Shown here: positions 1 to 11,198 of the stretch, one piece after another
Numbering within the stretch: the stretch's first letter is position 1
How the letters are laid out: every line of letters starts with the position of its first letter
From: Acinetobacter equi
GTDB taxonomy: Bacteria > Pseudomonadota > Gammaproteobacteria > Pseudomonadales > Moraxellaceae
Reading direction: 5' to 3'
Length of the DNA stretch: 64,000 nucleotides
NCBI RefSeq assembly: GCF_001307195.1
Contig: NZ_CP012808.1
Location: forward strand, 372,001 to 436,000
Made by a program: the position numbers and the translations under genes
Notes under the pieces: generated by a model
What the model was told of the DNA's origin: nothing
What the model saw: the letters and a program-made list of their open reading frames with translations, nothing else
Databases searched by the model: none

Positions 1-684
1 CAACTTCAAGATACTGTTGTTTTAGGTACGATGATGCTTGCACTTGATCAAGTTGATGGTTTGGTTTCAGGCGCTGTTCATACCACAGCAAATACGGTAC
101 GCCCTGCTTTCCAGCTCATTAAAACAGCACCTGAATACTCTTTAGTTTCATCTATTTTCTTTATGCTGTTACCAGATGAAGTTTATGTTTATGGTGACTG
201 TGCAATTAATCCAGATCCAACTGCAGAACAATTGGCTGAAATTGCAATTCAATCTGCCGATTCAGCTAAAGCATTTGGTATTGACCCTCGTATTGCCATG
301 ATTTCTTATTCAACAGGAACTTCTGGTGCTGGTGCCGACGTAGAAAAAGTGGCTGAAGCAACACGTATTGCGCAAGAACGTCGTCCAGATTTATTAATAG
401 ATGGTCCTTTACAATATGATGCTGCATCTGTAGAAAGTGTTGGTCGCTCAAAAGCACCAAACTCTCAAGTTGCAGGTCGTGCCAATGTCTTTATTTTCCC
501 AGATTTAAATACAGGCAATACGACGTACAAAGCGGTACAACGTGCAGCAAATGTTGTGAGTGTTGGTCCAATGTTGCAAGGTTTAAATAAACCTGTCAAC
601 GATTTGTCTCGTGGTGCTTTGGTCGATGATATTGTCTTTACCATTGCATTAACAGCAATTCAATCTGCTCAACAAGAAGCATAA
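1..684 (+). CDS. pta: Phosphate acetyltransferase, C-terminal part (5' end outside window)
   Basis: The open frame enters from the window edge and gives 227 residues of the PTA_PTB phosphotransacetylase domain, which interconverts acetyl-CoA and acetyl phosphate in the cytoplasm. Family hallmarks visible are the [20 protein letters not shown] stretch near the start, the [16 protein letters not shown] segment and DGPLQYDAA further on. It ends at a normal stop followed by a strong terminator. The N-terminal regulatory part, if present, lies upstream. The likely partner ackA would also be upstream. Identification is from motif recognition only. Confidence 0.93.
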   Translation, partial: QLQDTVVLGTMMLALDQVDGLVSGAVHTTANTVRPAFQLIKTAPEYSLVSSIFFMLLPDEVYVYGDCAINPDPTAEQLAEIAIQSADSAKAFGIDPRIAMISYSTGTSGAGADVEKVAEATRIAQERRPDLLIDGPLQYDAASVESVGRSKAPNSQVAGRANVFIFPDLNTGNTTYKAVQRAANVVSVGPMLQGLNKPVNDLSRGALVDDIVFTIALTAIQSAQQEA

Positions 685-703
685 ATTTTATATTCGCTCT
701 ATA

Positions 704-733
704 AAACATCAGCTTTTAAGGCTGATGTTTTTT
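704..733 (+). terminator. Rho-independent terminator after pta
   Basis: A perfect 10-bp stem (AAACATCAGC / GCTGATGTTT) with a 7-base loop is followed by a T run, 20 bases after the pta stop codon. Confidence 0.9.
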
Positions 734-1002
734 ATTTCCAAATGAAAAGTATTAAATAAGTCACATTATTTAAATTCATAAAACTCATATTATAAAAATA
801 AGCTTAAAATTCTAAATTTAAACATTTTTATTCAATTAAACAAATACTTAAAGTTAATAAAAATATTTATATTGTCTTTAAAATCATTTAAAAAATATTT
901 CTAATGCGCACTTAATATGCTATAAATAATAAAAATATAAAATAAAAAATAACATAAAAGTGATTTTAATCACACAATAAAAAATTAAAGGGGTCTATTT
1001 AA
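734..1002. other. AT-rich intergenic region upstream of the first adhesin
   Basis: No ORF or RNA gene was recognised. The stretch is extremely AT-rich, as is common upstream of surface adhesin genes in low-GC genomes. It ends with a good ribosome binding site (AAGGGG) 12 bases before the adhesin ATG. Confidence 0.6.
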
Positions 1003-3632
1003 ATGAATCATTTAATAAATAAAAAATATCTGAACAATCATGTCATTCAAGCAATGATACAACACCATGACCACTTAACAGTTTTCAAAAAAAGTGTACT
1101 CAGTTTAAGTATTATTTTAATGTCTACAACCACATTAGCCATTCAAGTCATTGAAACAAATGGAAGCGGTGGTGCTATTAGAACGCCAAATGCTTCTGTC
1201 AATGAGGCAAACAGCAATAATGCAGAACTTAATAATCCTTATCGACCAATTGATTTACCTGTTTCTCAGGACAGTTATGGTGTTGCTTTAGGCACTAATG
1301 CAGATGCCAGTTCTGGTGCCTCAATCGTTATAGGAAGTAACTCTGCAACACAAGAAGGTTCTGGTTATAGAGGTAACTCTATAATTGTTGGGAGTGGCTC
1401 CTATGCTGCTGGTTGGTCAAATATGATTATTGGAAATAATTCGTATGCACATGGTGATGGTTCACAAGCTATTGGTCGCGAAGCCGTTGCAAATGCAGAT
1501 AATGCACTAGCTCTTGGCACAACATCTGCTGCAACTGGTGATCGCTCTATTGCAATTGGTCAATCTGCCAATGCTTCTGGTTTTGCAGCAATTGCTGTAG
1601 GTTCATCAAATTCAAGTAATATTGGCTATGCAAATAATGCAGCAAATGCTTCTGGTAATTACTCACTTTCGTTAGGTTCTATGTCTACTTCAAGTGGCTC
1701 TAATAGTATTGCGATTGGTACTGATACACATGCAAGTTATAATTCATCACTTGCTGTAGGACAGAATTCTAGTGCTTCAGCCAATAATGCAGTTGCTCTT
1801 GGACAAAATTCTACAGCAAAAAATACAAGTGCTATCGCTTTTGGAGCAAATTCCACTGCAGAAGCAAACAATGGAATCGCAATTGGAAGTTCATCACATA
1901 GTGAAGGAAATAGCTCTGTTGCTATCGGAAGTAGTTCTTGGACAAATAATGATAGTAGTGTTGCCATTGGTCAAACTGCTTATGCCATTGGCACAAATGC
2001 TGTCGCTTTAGGTACAAATACTCAATCAACTGCTACCAATATAGTATTGCAATTGGGCAGTCTGCTGATGCTGTCGCTACCAGCGCCATCGCTTTTGGTG
2101 ATAACTCTCTGTCTAATGCAACAAATAGTATTGCTGTAGGAACAGCCAGCCAAGCGACTGGGAATAGTGCTGTCGCTTTTGGAGATAGCGCTATTGCTAA
2201 CTCTTCAAATAGCGTTGCGATTGGTAAAAACTCCCTTGCAACCAATAGTAATGCAACTGCTTTAGGTAGTTATACAACTGCTAGTGGAGTCAATAGTGTA
2301 GCTTTAGGAACATCATCGGTCGGCTCAGGAATACAGTCTGTTGCAATTGGAACTGCTGCAGTAGCAAATAGTGACAATAGTGTTGCCATTGGTCAAACCT
2401 CTCATGCCTACGGAAATAATTCATTGGCTTTAGGGACAAATTCAACTGCATATGCCAATAATACGATTGCGATTGGACAAGAAGCAGGTGCAACTGGTGT
2501 TAATGCTATTGCATTAGGAACGAATTCTACTGCAAATGGTATTGCAGGTGTTTCTCTTGGACAAGCATCCAGTGCAGTTGGTAACAATTCCGTTGCGATT
2601 GGACAAAATTCACTTGCAAATAGAACCAATGCTATTGCCTTAGGTGCAAATGCAACCACCACTACAGGTGCCACTCAAGTTGCTAGTGTTACCCAAAAAA
2701 ATATTACTTTTGGAAACTTTGCTGGACAAGTTTCTGATGCGGGCATGCAAGTTTCAGTTGGTTCCGCTGGTGCAGAACGCCAATTAAAAAATGTCGGTTC
2801 AGGAAGTATTAGTGCAACCAGTACCGATGCGATTAATGGTAGCCAGCTCTATGCCACCAACAATGCTTTAGGTAATACAGCTAATAGCCTTGTACCAATT
2901 ATTGGTGGAAATACCGTACTTAATCCAGATGGTTCAATTTCTACAGGGAATATTGGAAATACTGGAAAAAATAGTATTCATGAAGCCATTGCTGCTGCAA
3001 AAACCAAAGTCTCTCAGGGTAAAAATATAAAAGTGACCCCAACTATTAACTCTGATGGTAGTACCACCTATGAAGTTGCAACACAAGATGATGTTACTTT
3101 TAATTCAATCAATGTCGGTCCTGTAACCATTAACCAAGCTGGAATTAATGCAGGTAATACTAAAATCATCAATATTTCCAAGGGAGATATTTCATCCACC
3201 TCAAAAGATGCTGTTAATGGTTCACAACTTCATAATGTTGGAGACACCATTTATAACATTATTGGTGCAGGTGCAGATTTTGATGCAGGACAAGGACCCA
3301 CTTTTATTGTTACAGAAAACTCATACTATACAATTGGTGATGCCATAGATGCTTTGGATCGTGAAGATAAACGTTTAGATAAAGATTTAGAAAAAGCTTC
3401 AAAATGGGCAAATGCAGGAATTGCATCTGCTATGGCTTTAGAGCCAGCTCCTCATCTCGCTGGAAAATGGACATATGCTATAGGTGCAGCACATCATTCT
3501 TCGGAAACTGGATTTGGAACAAATCTAAGAAAAACAGCAGATAATGGACGTTGGTCTATGACCATTGGTGTTACTGGAGCAACAGCTGGTCTACCTGGAG
3601 TTCGATTTGGAATGAGTGGTGTAATCAACTAA
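1003..3632 (+). pseudogene. Trimeric autotransporter adhesin (YadA/Ata type), frameshifted
   Basis: An extended signal peptide (about residues 1-46, ending in STTTLA) is followed by a long array of about 14-residue YadA/Hia head repeats of the form NS-hydrophobic-A-hydrophobic-G, then stalk segments and a C-terminal YadA-type outer-membrane anchor in the last 75 residues (from about 3410). The frame breaks after codon 346: at 2039-2042 the bases read AATAT where the repeat pattern predicts AAT, a net extra AT. In the observed frame translation stops at 2139. In frame 3 the repeats resume at once at 2043 and run uninterrupted to 3632. Repaired, the product would be 875 residues, close to its 888-residue neighbour. 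It may be a pseudogene, a phase-variable gene or a sequencing error. As written, the product would lack the anchor and could not be surface-displayed. A TpgA-like partner gene lies 49 bases downstream. Confidence 0.85.
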
Positions 3633-3681
3633 TAAAAATATAAGAATAAATAAAAAATATAAATTAAATTGAGATATTAAA

Positions 3682-4545
3682 ATGAAAAAGAAAATTCTAA
3701 TCACAAGCCTATTCATGGGGTGGATGGCAATTTCTACAGCTTTAAGTGCTGATGAACCTATTGACTCAAATTCAGAACTCCACTTCCCTGAAATTAAAAA
3801 AAGTTACTTAAAACAAGTTCATCGTTATGAATACGATGATGTTGCTCGTCTAGACATTGAACTAACGAAAGATCAATTTAGACAGCTCCTTGGCAACCCT
3901 CATTTTAATGAAGGGCTCCTTTTTGAAAAAGTTTGGCACTATGTCCTCGATATTCGTATTCCCAATACTCAAACCTATAAACGTTGCCAACTCCGCATCG
4001 ACTTTGATAAAAAATATTTAGCTAAACAACTCACTTGGAAATGTGAAGATTGTTCTAACTTTATTGAACCTAGCGTATCTAATGTTCCAGAGGTCGTACC
4101 TGTGGAGTTATCAACGCCTATTGCCGAACTAATGCCTGAACCAGTACTAAGCACTGAAAGAATCACATTAAATGGTGATGTCCTATTTAAATTTAATGGT
4201 TCTGATGTAGCAAGCTTATTACCTAAAGGCATTCAAAATTTAGAAAATATTTTATTTAATCTTCAAGATACCTATCGTCATGTAGAGAGCATTCGTGTGA
4301 TTGGGCATACTGACCGCTTAGGAAGTACCCAATATAACCATGCACTCGGTTTAGCACGCGCTCAAACCATACAACAGTATTTAGTCAATCAAGGTGTGCC
4401 TGTCGAAGTCATGTCTTCTGATAGTTTAGGTGAAACAACTCCTGTGACTGATGGTTGTTATCATGAAAAAAATCTAAAACAACAAAAAATATGTTTACAA
4501 CCAGACCGCCGAGTAGAGTTAGAAATTACTGGCGTAAAAAGATAA
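3682..4545 (+). CDS. TpgA-like OmpA-family periplasmic protein, partner of adhesin 1
   Basis: The protein has 287 residues. A signal peptide (about 1-23, [20 protein letters not shown]) is followed by a SmpA/OmlA-like N-terminal domain (about 35-125) and a C-terminal OmpA-like peptidoglycan-binding domain (about 155-287). The latter shows GHTDRLGS, the [11 protein letters not shown] helix and [11 protein letters not shown]. This architecture matches TpgA, which in Acinetobacter sp. Tol 5 anchors the trimeric autotransporter AtaA to peptidoglycan and aids its surface display. Its place directly after an adhesin gene, repeated in the next cassette, supports this role. Two Cys residues (CEDC, near 122-125) lie at the domain junction; the paralogue at 7289 keeps only one of them (GEDC). 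The functional link is inferred from family and context. Confidence 0.85.
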   Translation: MKKKILITSLFMGWMAISTALSADEPIDSNSELHFPEIKKSYLKQVHRYEYDDVARLDIELTKDQFRQLLGNPHFNEGLLFEKVWHYVLDIRIPNTQTYKRCQLRIDFDKKYLAKQLTWKCEDCSNFIEPSVSNVPEVVPVELSTPIAELMPEPVLSTERITLNGDVLFKFNGSDVASLLPKGIQNLENILFNLQDTYRHVESIRVIGHTDRLGSTQYNHALGLARAQTIQQYLVNQGVPVEVMSSDSLGETTPVTDGCYHEKNLKQQKICLQPDRRVELEITGVKR

Positions 4546-4589
4546 TTAAAAAAAACAAAATTAAAATATTTTAAATTGGGGTTTTAAAC

Positions 4590-7256
4590 ATGGATAGAAT
4601 CATAAGAAATGTACGTTCATCACATCATCAATATTTAGAATATACGACTGATCTTAGAGCACACATTTTTAAAATGAGTGTACTGGGCATGAGTATACTT
4701 TTTGCAAATTCTTCGGCTTTCGCTGAACGTGTAATACAAACAACTGATAGTGGCGGTGTTATATCATTTTCTATAAGAACAACTGATGCTACAGCCAATC
4801 CTGGTACTGTAAATCTTATAAACTGGATGAACCCAGCAACCCCAACCGGACTAACAGATACAAGTGATTATGCTCAAGCTATTGCTATTGGTTCAAATGC
4901 GAATGCTTTCGCAGCAGGATCAATTGTTATAGGAAGTGAATCTACTGCTACAAGTAATAGTGCCTTTAGTATTAACGGTTCCCACCCAAACCAAGGCGTT
5001 CATTTACTTATAGGACAAGGTACTTATGTGAATGGTAATAACCATGTAGCAATTGGTGCAAACTCCTTTGTAGACGGTGGTGAAGGTGCTGTTTCTATTG
5101 GTCGTGAATCAGTTGTATACGGTAATGCAGTCGCCATTGGGAATACAACCACATCTATTGGAACAAGTTCCGTCGCTTTAGGTCAATCATCAACAGCAAC
5201 AGGACATGCATCATTTGCTTTAGGCTCTTCTACCAACTCTGGGCTTTATTATGGTAATGATGCTGCCAATGCCGCAGGAAATTATGCATTCACTATAGGC
5301 TCTCAATCTTCTGCAAATGGAACCAGCAGCCTTGCCGTCGGTCGGTCAGCACTAGCCTATGATAGTCATACGATAGCTGTAGGAAATGATGCTACGGCCG
5401 TTTCAGAATATAGTGTTGCTCTTGGAAAAGAAGCATATTCTGCCGGTACAAATGCACTTGCTTTGGGTGGTAATACCTCATCTACAGCAAGTGATAGTCT
5501 TGCTATTAGGCAATCAGCTCAGGCTTCTCATAATAATGCAACATCTATAGGCTATAGTTCTGTTGCTAGTGCATCAAATAGTATTGCTATTGGTCAATCG
5601 GCTTATGCCACAAATACAAATGCCACTGCTGCTGGTGCAAACTCAGTTGCAAATGGAAGTAATAGTTTTGCTATTGGCTCATCTGCCCAAGCTCTAAACT
5701 CTAATAGTCTTTCATTAGGTGATAGAGCTTATTCAAGTGGAATAAATAGCGTAGCAATGGGTACATCCTCTCAAGCGACTAACACTGGAGCACTTGCACT
5801 TGGTACAAGTGCTATTGCTAATTCATTAGAAAGTATTGCATTAGGTCAATCAAGCCAAGCCATTAATAGTAGAGCGACATCTATAGGAAATTCTGCTTTT
5901 GCGAGTGGTGTAGATAGCTTGGCAATAGGAAATGTAACTAGAGCCACCAGTAATAACTCTGTCGCAATAGGAGATAATACTCAAGCAAATAATATAAATG
6001 CTGTTGCAATTGGTGAATCGGCAAAAGCAAATGCAAATAATGCTTTAGCCTTGGGAAATAATGCAACAGCAAATGCCGAAAGCTCTATTGCAATGGGTAT
6101 ATCCTCTACAGCAAGTAATACTAATGCAATTGCTTTAGGTACAGGCTCACTTGCAAATAGCTCCAGCAGCATTGCTGTTGGTCAATCATCCCAAGCAACC
6201 GCAACAAATGCTACTGCGATTGGTCAAGGTGCAATTGCCAATAAAACAAATGCTGTTGCTTTAGGAGAAAATGCAACGACCAATACCAATGCTACCAAAG
6301 TTGCTAGCGTCACTCAAAAAGGCATTACTTTTGGAAACTTTGCAGGGCAAGTTTCTGATGTTGGAATGCAAGTTTCTTTTGGTGCTACAGGTGAAGAACG
6401 TCAACTAAAAAGTGTTGCTGCAGGAAATATTAGTGCTTCCAGTACCGATGCGATTAACGGTAGTCAACTTTATGCAACCAATAATGCCTTAGGTAATATG
6501 GCACTTAGCTTAGTTGATATTATTGGTGGAAGTACAATTCTTAATCCTGATGGTTCAATTTCCACTGGGAATATTGGAAATACTGGAAAAGATAACATTC
6601 ATGAAGCTGTTGCTGCTGCAAAAACCAAAGTATCTGCAGGTAAAAATATACAAGTTACCCCGACTATTAATGCCGATGGAAGTACAACATATAACGTTGC
6701 AACTAAAGATGATGTTATTTTTAACTCTGTCAATATTGGTCCTCTTGTCATTAACCAAGAAGGAATAAATGCTGGTGATACAAAAATTATAAATGTCGCA
6801 GATGGAGATATTTCTCCAACATCCACGGATATGATTAATGGTTCTCAACTACATAATGTAGGAACAACAATTTATGACATTATTGGTGCAGGTTCTGATT
6901 TTGATGCAGGACGTGGTCCAACATTTATTGTTGCTGGAGACTCATATTATACGGTCGGTGATGCAATACATGCATTAGACCGAGAAGATAAACGCTTACA
7001 ACAAGCAATTAATGATGCCGCAGATAAAGCATATGCAGGTATTGCTGCTGCAATGGCATTAGAATCAGCACCGTATATTGCAGGAAAATGGACTTATTCA
7101 GTAGGCGCAGCACATTTTGCATCAGAAACAGCTTTTGGTGCAACACTGAGAAAAACTTCAGACAATGGCCGTTGGTCTATGACAATTGGTGTTGCAGGAG
7201 CAAGTGAAGGAGATGCCAGCGTCCGATTTGGTATCAGCGCAATTACCAACTTATAA
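4590..7256 (+). CDS. Trimeric autotransporter adhesin (YadA/Ata type), intact
   Basis: The protein has 888 residues: an extended signal peptide (cleavage near residue 45 after SSAFA), a long YadA-head repeat region (about 85-570, repeated NSIAIG / NAVALG units), a neck/stalk region with the [16 protein letters not shown] motif, a second [12 protein letters not shown] neck motif, and a C-terminal YadA anchor (about the last 75 residues, ending in [10 protein letters not shown]). Such proteins trimerise, export their own passenger through a 12-strand barrel and mediate adhesion or autoaggregation. The gene follows the first adhesin/TpgA pair and is followed after 32 bases by a second TpgA-like gene, so the locus is a duplicated cassette. 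Stalk and anchor closely resemble those of the first adhesin, while the N-terminal head differs more. The ligand cannot be read from sequence. Confidence 0.93.
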   Translation: MDRIIRNVRSSHHQYLEYTTDLRAHIFKMSVLGMSILFANSSAFAERVIQTTDSGGVISFSIRTTDATANPGTVNLINWMNPATPTGLTDTSDYAQAIAIGSNANAFAAGSIVIGSESTATSNSAFSINGSHPNQGVHLLIGQGTYVNGNNHVAIGANSFVDGGEGAVSIGRESVVYGNAVAIGNTTTSIGTSSVALGQSSTATGHASFALGSSTNSGLYYGNDAANAAGNYAFTIGSQSSANGTSSLAVGRSALAYDSHTIAVGNDATAVSEYSVALGKEAYSAGTNALALGGNTSSTASDSLAIRQSAQASHNNATSIGYSSVASASNSIAIGQSAYATNTNATAAGANSVANGSNSFAIGSSAQALNSNSLSLGDRAYSSGINSVAMGTSSQATNTGALALGTSAIANSLESIALGQSSQAINSRATSIGNSAFASGVDSLAIGNVTRATSNNSVAIGDNTQANNINAVAIGESAKANANNALALGNNATANAESSIAMGISSTASNTNAIALGTGSLANSSSSIAVGQSSQATATNATAIGQGAIANKTNAVALGENATTNTNATKVASVTQKGITFGNFAGQVSDVGMQVSFGATGEERQLKSVAAGNISASSTDAINGSQLYATNNALGNMALSLVDIIGGSTILNPDGSISTGNIGNTGKDNIHEAVAAAKTKVSAGKNIQVTPTINADGSTTYNVATKDDVIFNSVNIGPLVINQEGINAGDTKIINVADGDISPTSTDMINGSQLHNVGTTIYDIIGAGSDFDAGRGPTFIVAGDSYYTVGDAIHALDREDKRLQQAINDAADKAYAGIAAAMALESAPYIAGKWTYSVGAAHFASETAFGATLRKTSDNGRWSMTIGVAGASEGDASVRFGISAITNL

Positions 7257-7288
7257 ACACTCAGAATAAAATAAATAATCATGAGAAA

Positions 7289-8131
7289 ATGAAAATGGAA
7301 AAAACAATCTTAATAATGAGCCTGATTATAGGATGGGGAACGTTTTCAGGAACAGTGAGTGCAAATGAACCCATAGACTCAAATGCTGAGCTATATTTTC
7401 CTGACATAAAGAAAAGTTACTTAAAACAAGTTCATCGATATGAATATAAAGATATTGCACGTTTAGAAATTGGTTTAACTAAAGATCAATTTAGACAACT
7501 ATTAGGTAATCCACATTTTAATGAAGGACTGCTTTTTGAACATATTTGGCACTATGTTCTAGATATTCGTATTCCTCATACACAGACCTATAAACGCTGC
7601 CAACTCCGTATCGATTTCGACAAAAAATATTTAGCGGAGAAATTGACATGGAAAGGTGAAGATTGTGCTCACTTCATTGAACCAGAGCCTGCTATCGAGT
7701 CCGCTGAAAATACAATAAATCCTATGCAAGAAATAACAACAGAAAAAATTTCATTAGATCAAGATATCTTGTTCAAATTTAATGGTTCAACATTAGATAG
7801 TTTACTACCAGGAGGGATCCACAATTTAAATACAATATTATCGAGTATCGAACAACGCTATCAGCAGGTTAACTCTATTCATATCATAGGTCATACAGAT
7901 CATATTGGTGATAGCACCAAAAATTATGCTCTAGGCTTAGCTCGTGCACAAACTATTCAACAGCACCTAATCAACCTGAATATTCCAGCAGAAATCATTA
8001 CGTATAGTAGTTTAGGCGAAACTCGCCCACTGACCGATGGCTGTAATAACATTAAAAACTTAAGTCAGCGTAAAATTTGTTTGCAACCTGATCGTCGTGT
8101 CGACCTAGATGTCTCGGGCATTCTTAAATAA
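7289..8131 (+). CDS. TpgA-like OmpA-family periplasmic protein, partner of adhesin 2
   Basis: The protein has 280 residues and is a close paralogue of the product at 3682, with the same order of signal peptide, SmpA/OmlA-like domain ([19 protein letters not shown], then [15 protein letters not shown]) and OmpA-like peptidoglycan-binding domain ([29 protein letters not shown]). The linker between the domains is shorter than in its paralogue. The ATG used is at 7289, with an alternative at 7295 that starts directly before the hydrophobic signal segment. It is probably co-transcribed with the adhesin 32 bases upstream and should tether it to peptidoglycan. Confidence 0.85.
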   Translation: MKMEKTILIMSLIIGWGTFSGTVSANEPIDSNAELYFPDIKKSYLKQVHRYEYKDIARLEIGLTKDQFRQLLGNPHFNEGLLFEHIWHYVLDIRIPHTQTYKRCQLRIDFDKKYLAEKLTWKGEDCAHFIEPEPAIESAENTINPMQEITTEKISLDQDILFKFNGSTLDSLLPGGIHNLNTILSSIEQRYQQVNSIHIIGHTDHIGDSTKNYALGLARAQTIQQHLINLNIPAEIITYSSLGETRPLTDGCNNIKNLSQRKICLQPDRRVDLDVSGILK

Positions 8132-8170
8132 TTATTATGCTCACTATGATTTTTAAAAGACTAGAAAAGA

Positions 8171-8199
8171 AATAAAGCCAGCTCTATGTTGGCTTTATT
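8171..8199 (+). terminator. Hairpin after the second adhesin/TpgA cassette
   Basis: A perfect 10-bp stem (AATAAAGCCA / TGGCTTTATT) with a 9-base loop, 40 bases after the stop codon. The following T run is weak, so this may be a terminator or a transcript-stabilising hairpin. Confidence 0.55.
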
Positions 8200-8408
8200 A
8201 AATCTCATTTATATATACAAACAGTTTAAAATAGCTAAAAATCAATATAAAAAAACATAATAAGATTGAAAGAGAAGAAAATACATTTGATCGAAAAATT
8301 AATAAATATGAGCAACAAGACATTGAACTAGAAAGAATGTATTTACCATAATTTTAAATATTATGAATACAGCATAAGTAGATAGATCAAAGAATATATT
8401 CAGTCATA

Positions 8409-9038
8409 TTAATGCTTATGCTCAAATATTAGCTTCACCGCTAAACCTGCTAAAACTGTTCCCATTATCCATTTTTGTATTTTAATCCATTGTGGTTTTT
8501 TACTTAAAATTAAAGCCACATATCCCGCAGTAAATACAATTAAAGCATTCACTGAAATACTAATTATAATTTGTGTAAAGCCTAGTAAAACTGTTTGTAA
8601 AAATATAGTCCCCTGCTCAGGGCGAATAAATTGTGGTAATAACGATAGATACATGATAGCAATTTTAGGATTGAGTAAATTGGTTAAAAATCCCATCAAA
8701 AATAATTTTATCGCGCCATCTTCTTGTAATTTTTGTGGTTGAAAAAGAGACTTTGCACTTGGCTTAATTGCACTCCATGCTAACCACAGTAAATATATTG
8801 CACCGAGTATACGAATTGCATCATAAGCATAAGGAATCGCGAATAATAATGCACTAATTCCCAATGCAGCACACAGCATATAAAAGACAAAGCCTAAAAC
8901 AACACCACTTAATGAAATGAGGCCAGCCTTTCTCCCCTGACAAATTGATCTTGAAATTAAATAGATCATATTTGGTCCAGGTGTAAGAACCATTAAAAAA
9001 GCAATAAATGCAAACCCAAGAATTTGATGAAAATCCAC
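8409..9038 (-). CDS. LysE/RhtB-family amino acid exporter
   Basis: The protein has 209 residues and is very hydrophobic, with about six predicted membrane segments. The family signature near the N-terminus, FLMVLTPGPNMIYLISRSI, is characteristic of LysE/RhtB transporters that export amino acids or derivatives across the inner membrane. The start is GTG at 9038, directly before DFHQILGFAF; no strong ribosome binding site is visible. Substrate unknown. It stands alone between the adhesin locus and fumA. Confidence 0.85.
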   Translation of the reverse strand: MDFHQILGFAFIAFLMVLTPGPNMIYLISRSICQGRKAGLISLSGVVLGFVFYMLCAALGISALLFAIPYAYDAIRILGAIYLLWLAWSAIKPSAKSLFQPQKLQEDGAIKLFLMGFLTNLLNPKIAIMYLSLLPQFIRPEQGTIFLQTVLLGFTQIIISISVNALIVFTAGYVALILSKKPQWIKIQKWIMGTVLAGLAVKLIFEHKH

Positions 9039-9182
9039 TTGAAGTCAATCTTTCAGTTAACTAAAAATATTTTATAACGAACAATGAAATAAGGATATTA
9101 AAATAAGAAGATTGAATGAGGAATATAAAAGAAATTGAAATTTTTATTATTTTTATTATTTTTATAGAAAAGAAGATGAAGC

Positions 9183-9299
9183 TTATGCTTGATCTTCTTG
9201 TTGACCGTAGAACCAAGTTGCTGCGATATACAAAGAAAAACCAATAACAGAGACAATGGCAGTAATCATAAATTTAAACTCTAACTTCGATAACGCCAT
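9183..9299 (-). CDS. Small single-span membrane protein (38 residues)
   Basis: A short ORF reads MALSKLEFKFMITAIV and continues with a hydrophobic span (about residues 10-30) and a charged tail GQQEDQA. The composition, N-terminal positive charge followed by one transmembrane helix, looks like a genuine small membrane protein rather than chance. No clear Shine-Dalgarno sequence precedes the ATG at 9299; an internal ATG at codon 11 is an alternative. It lies divergent from fumA. Function unknown. Confidence 0.5.
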   Translation of the reverse strand: MALSKLEFKFMITAIVSVIGFSLYIAATWFYGQQEDQA

Positions 9300-9548
9300 T
9301 ATGTAAAAGAAATATGACAACTTTATGACAAATATGACATCTACAATAAATATTTTAAATTAAATAAAATCAATTACTTATATTTATTAATTTTAAACAA
9401 ATGATTAATTATTTTCCCTTATGTCATAATTTTCAATCAAATAAAAGATAATTTTTAGAAAATATGACAATAAATTAACAATAATGACAATACATTAAAC
9501 TTTCGACCAAAGCTTGAGCAAAACACCCACAACTTACTCATTTTATCT

Positions 9549-9554
9549 TATAAT
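9549..9554 (+). promoter_or_regulatory. Candidate -10 element for fumA
   Basis: A perfect TATAAT lies 42 bases before the fumA ATG. No convincing -35 element is visible at standard spacing. A duplicated AGCCCGCT follows between this box and the gene. Confidence 0.4.
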
Positions 9555-9595
9555 TTAGCCCGCTAGCTAACAGCCCGCTCAAGAGATTTTTTGAT

Positions 9596-11122
9596 ATGAC
9601 AACTATTATCAAGCAAGATGACTTGATCACATCGGTTAAAGATGCGCTTCAGTTCATTTCTTACTATCACCCACAAGACTTTATCCAAGCGATGAGTCGT
9701 GCGTATGACCGTGAAGAAAACAAAGCTGCAAAGGATGCAATTGCACAAATCTTAATTAACTCTCGTATGTGTGCAGAAGGACATCGTCCAATTTGCCAAG
9801 ATACCGGTATCGTAAACGTATTCGTTGAAGTGGGCATGGATGTTAAATTTGATTTAACCATGAGCTTAGACGATGCAATTAACGAAGGTGTACGCCAAGG
9901 TTACTTAGAAAATACGAATGTGCTTCGTGCTTCTGTTCTTGCAGATCCTGCTTTTGGTCGTAAAAATACAAAAGACAATACACCTGCTGTGATTTACCAC
10001 AAACTTGTTCCTGGTAATAAAGTTGATATTACTGTTGCAGCAAAAGGTGGTGGCTCAGAAAATAAATCTAAACTTGCAATGCTTAACCCATCAGACTCAA
10101 TTGTAGATTGGGTGCTTAAAACTGTTCCAACCATGGGTGCAGGCTGGTGTCCACCAGGTATGCTCGGTATCGGTATTGGTGGTACTGCTGAAAAAGCTAT
10201 GATGCTTGCAAAAGAAGCACTCATGGAAGAGATCAATATGGACGAATTACTTCGTCGTGGTCCACAAAACAAACTTGAAGAACTTCGTATTGAAATCTTC
10301 GAAAAAGTAAATGCGCTTGGTATTGGTGCACAAGGTCTTGGCGGTTTAACAACTGTTCTAGACATTAAAATTAAAGATTATCCATGTCACGCTGCTGGTA
10401 AACCAGTCGGTATGATTCCGAACTGTGCTGCAACTCGTCATGCACATTTCCAATTAGATGGCACAGGTCCAGCTTATATCCAAGCACCGAGCTTAGAAGA
10501 TTATCCTTCTGTAACTTGGGATTCATCAACTTCTAAACGTGTTGACCTAGACAACATCACTCAAGAAGAAATGAATGCTTGGAAACCAGGTGATACACTT
10601 CTTCTTAACGGTACAATCTATACAGGCCGTGATGCTGCGCACAAACGTATGGTTGATATGCTAAATAATGGTGAAGAACTTCCTGTAGATCTTAAAGGTA
10701 AATTCATCTACTACGTTGGCCCTGTAGATCCTGTGGGTGATGAAGTCGTTGGTCCTGCGGGTCCTACAACTGCAACACGTATGGACAAATTCACTCGTCA
10801 AGTGCTTGAAGCAACAGGTATGTTCGGTATGATCGGTAAAGCGGATCGTGGTCCTGCTGCCGTTGAAGCAATCAAGGACAATAAAGCAACTTACTTAATG
10901 GCTGTTGGTGGTGCCGCATACTTAGTATCTAAAGCAATCCGCGAAGCTGAAGTTGTTGCATTTGCTGATCTTGGTATGGAAGCAATTTACAAATTTGTAG
11001 TAAAAGATATGCCTGTATCTGTAGCTGTTGATGTAAATGGTACGTCTGTACATGCAACTGCACCAAAAATTTGGCAAGCTAAAATTGGTAAAATTCCAGT
11101 CGTTGATGCTGCTGCAAAATAA
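9596..11122 (+). CDS. fumA: Class I fumarate hydratase (iron-sulfur fumarase)
   Basis: The protein has 508 residues, the normal length for the [4Fe-4S] class I fumarases that hydrate fumarate to L-malate in the TCA cycle. The N-terminal alpha domain carries three Cys motifs expected to bind the cluster: PICQDTG, GAGWCPPGM and IPNCAATRH. The C-terminal beta domain contains GPTTATRMDKF and GKADRGPAA. The ATG at 9596 follows AAGAG at suitable spacing. It is transcribed alone, with a strong terminator directly behind. Class I enzymes are oxygen- and iron-sensitive, which is relevant in a genome stretch rich in iron-uptake genes. Confidence 0.95.
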   Translation: MTTIIKQDDLITSVKDALQFISYYHPQDFIQAMSRAYDREENKAAKDAIAQILINSRMCAEGHRPICQDTGIVNVFVEVGMDVKFDLTMSLDDAINEGVRQGYLENTNVLRASVLADPAFGRKNTKDNTPAVIYHKLVPGNKVDITVAAKGGGSENKSKLAMLNPSDSIVDWVLKTVPTMGAGWCPPGMLGIGIGGTAEKAMMLAKEALMEEINMDELLRRGPQNKLEELRIEIFEKVNALGIGAQGLGGLTTVLDIKIKDYPCHAAGKPVGMIPNCAATRHAHFQLDGTGPAYIQAPSLEDYPSVTWDSSTSKRVDLDNITQEEMNAWKPGDTLLLNGTIYTGRDAAHKRMVDMLNNGEELPVDLKGKFIYYVGPVDPVGDEVVGPAGPTTATRMDKFTRQVLEATGMFGMIGKADRGPAAVEAIKDNKATYLMAVGGAAYLVSKAIREAEVVAFADLGMEAIYKFVVKDMPVSVAVDVNGTSVHATAPKIWQAKIGKIPVVDAAAK

Positions 11123-11149
11123 TGTAAATTAATTTACTAGATTCAAAAA

Positions 11150-11178
11150 AAGCACTCTATGATTAGAGTGCTTTTTTA
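11150..11178 (+). terminator. Rho-independent terminator after fumA
   Basis: A perfect 10-bp stem (AAGCACTCTA / TAGAGTGCTT) with a 4-base loop and a T run. Confidence 0.93.
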
Positions 11179-11198
11179 TATTGGAATATAAAATCACA

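Noticed and set aside
1737..2674. Long open frames on the minus strand and in other frames across the adhesin repeats
   Set aside because: They mirror the repetitive adhesin coding sequence and have repetitive, hydrophobic nonsense compositions; they are shadows of the real gene.
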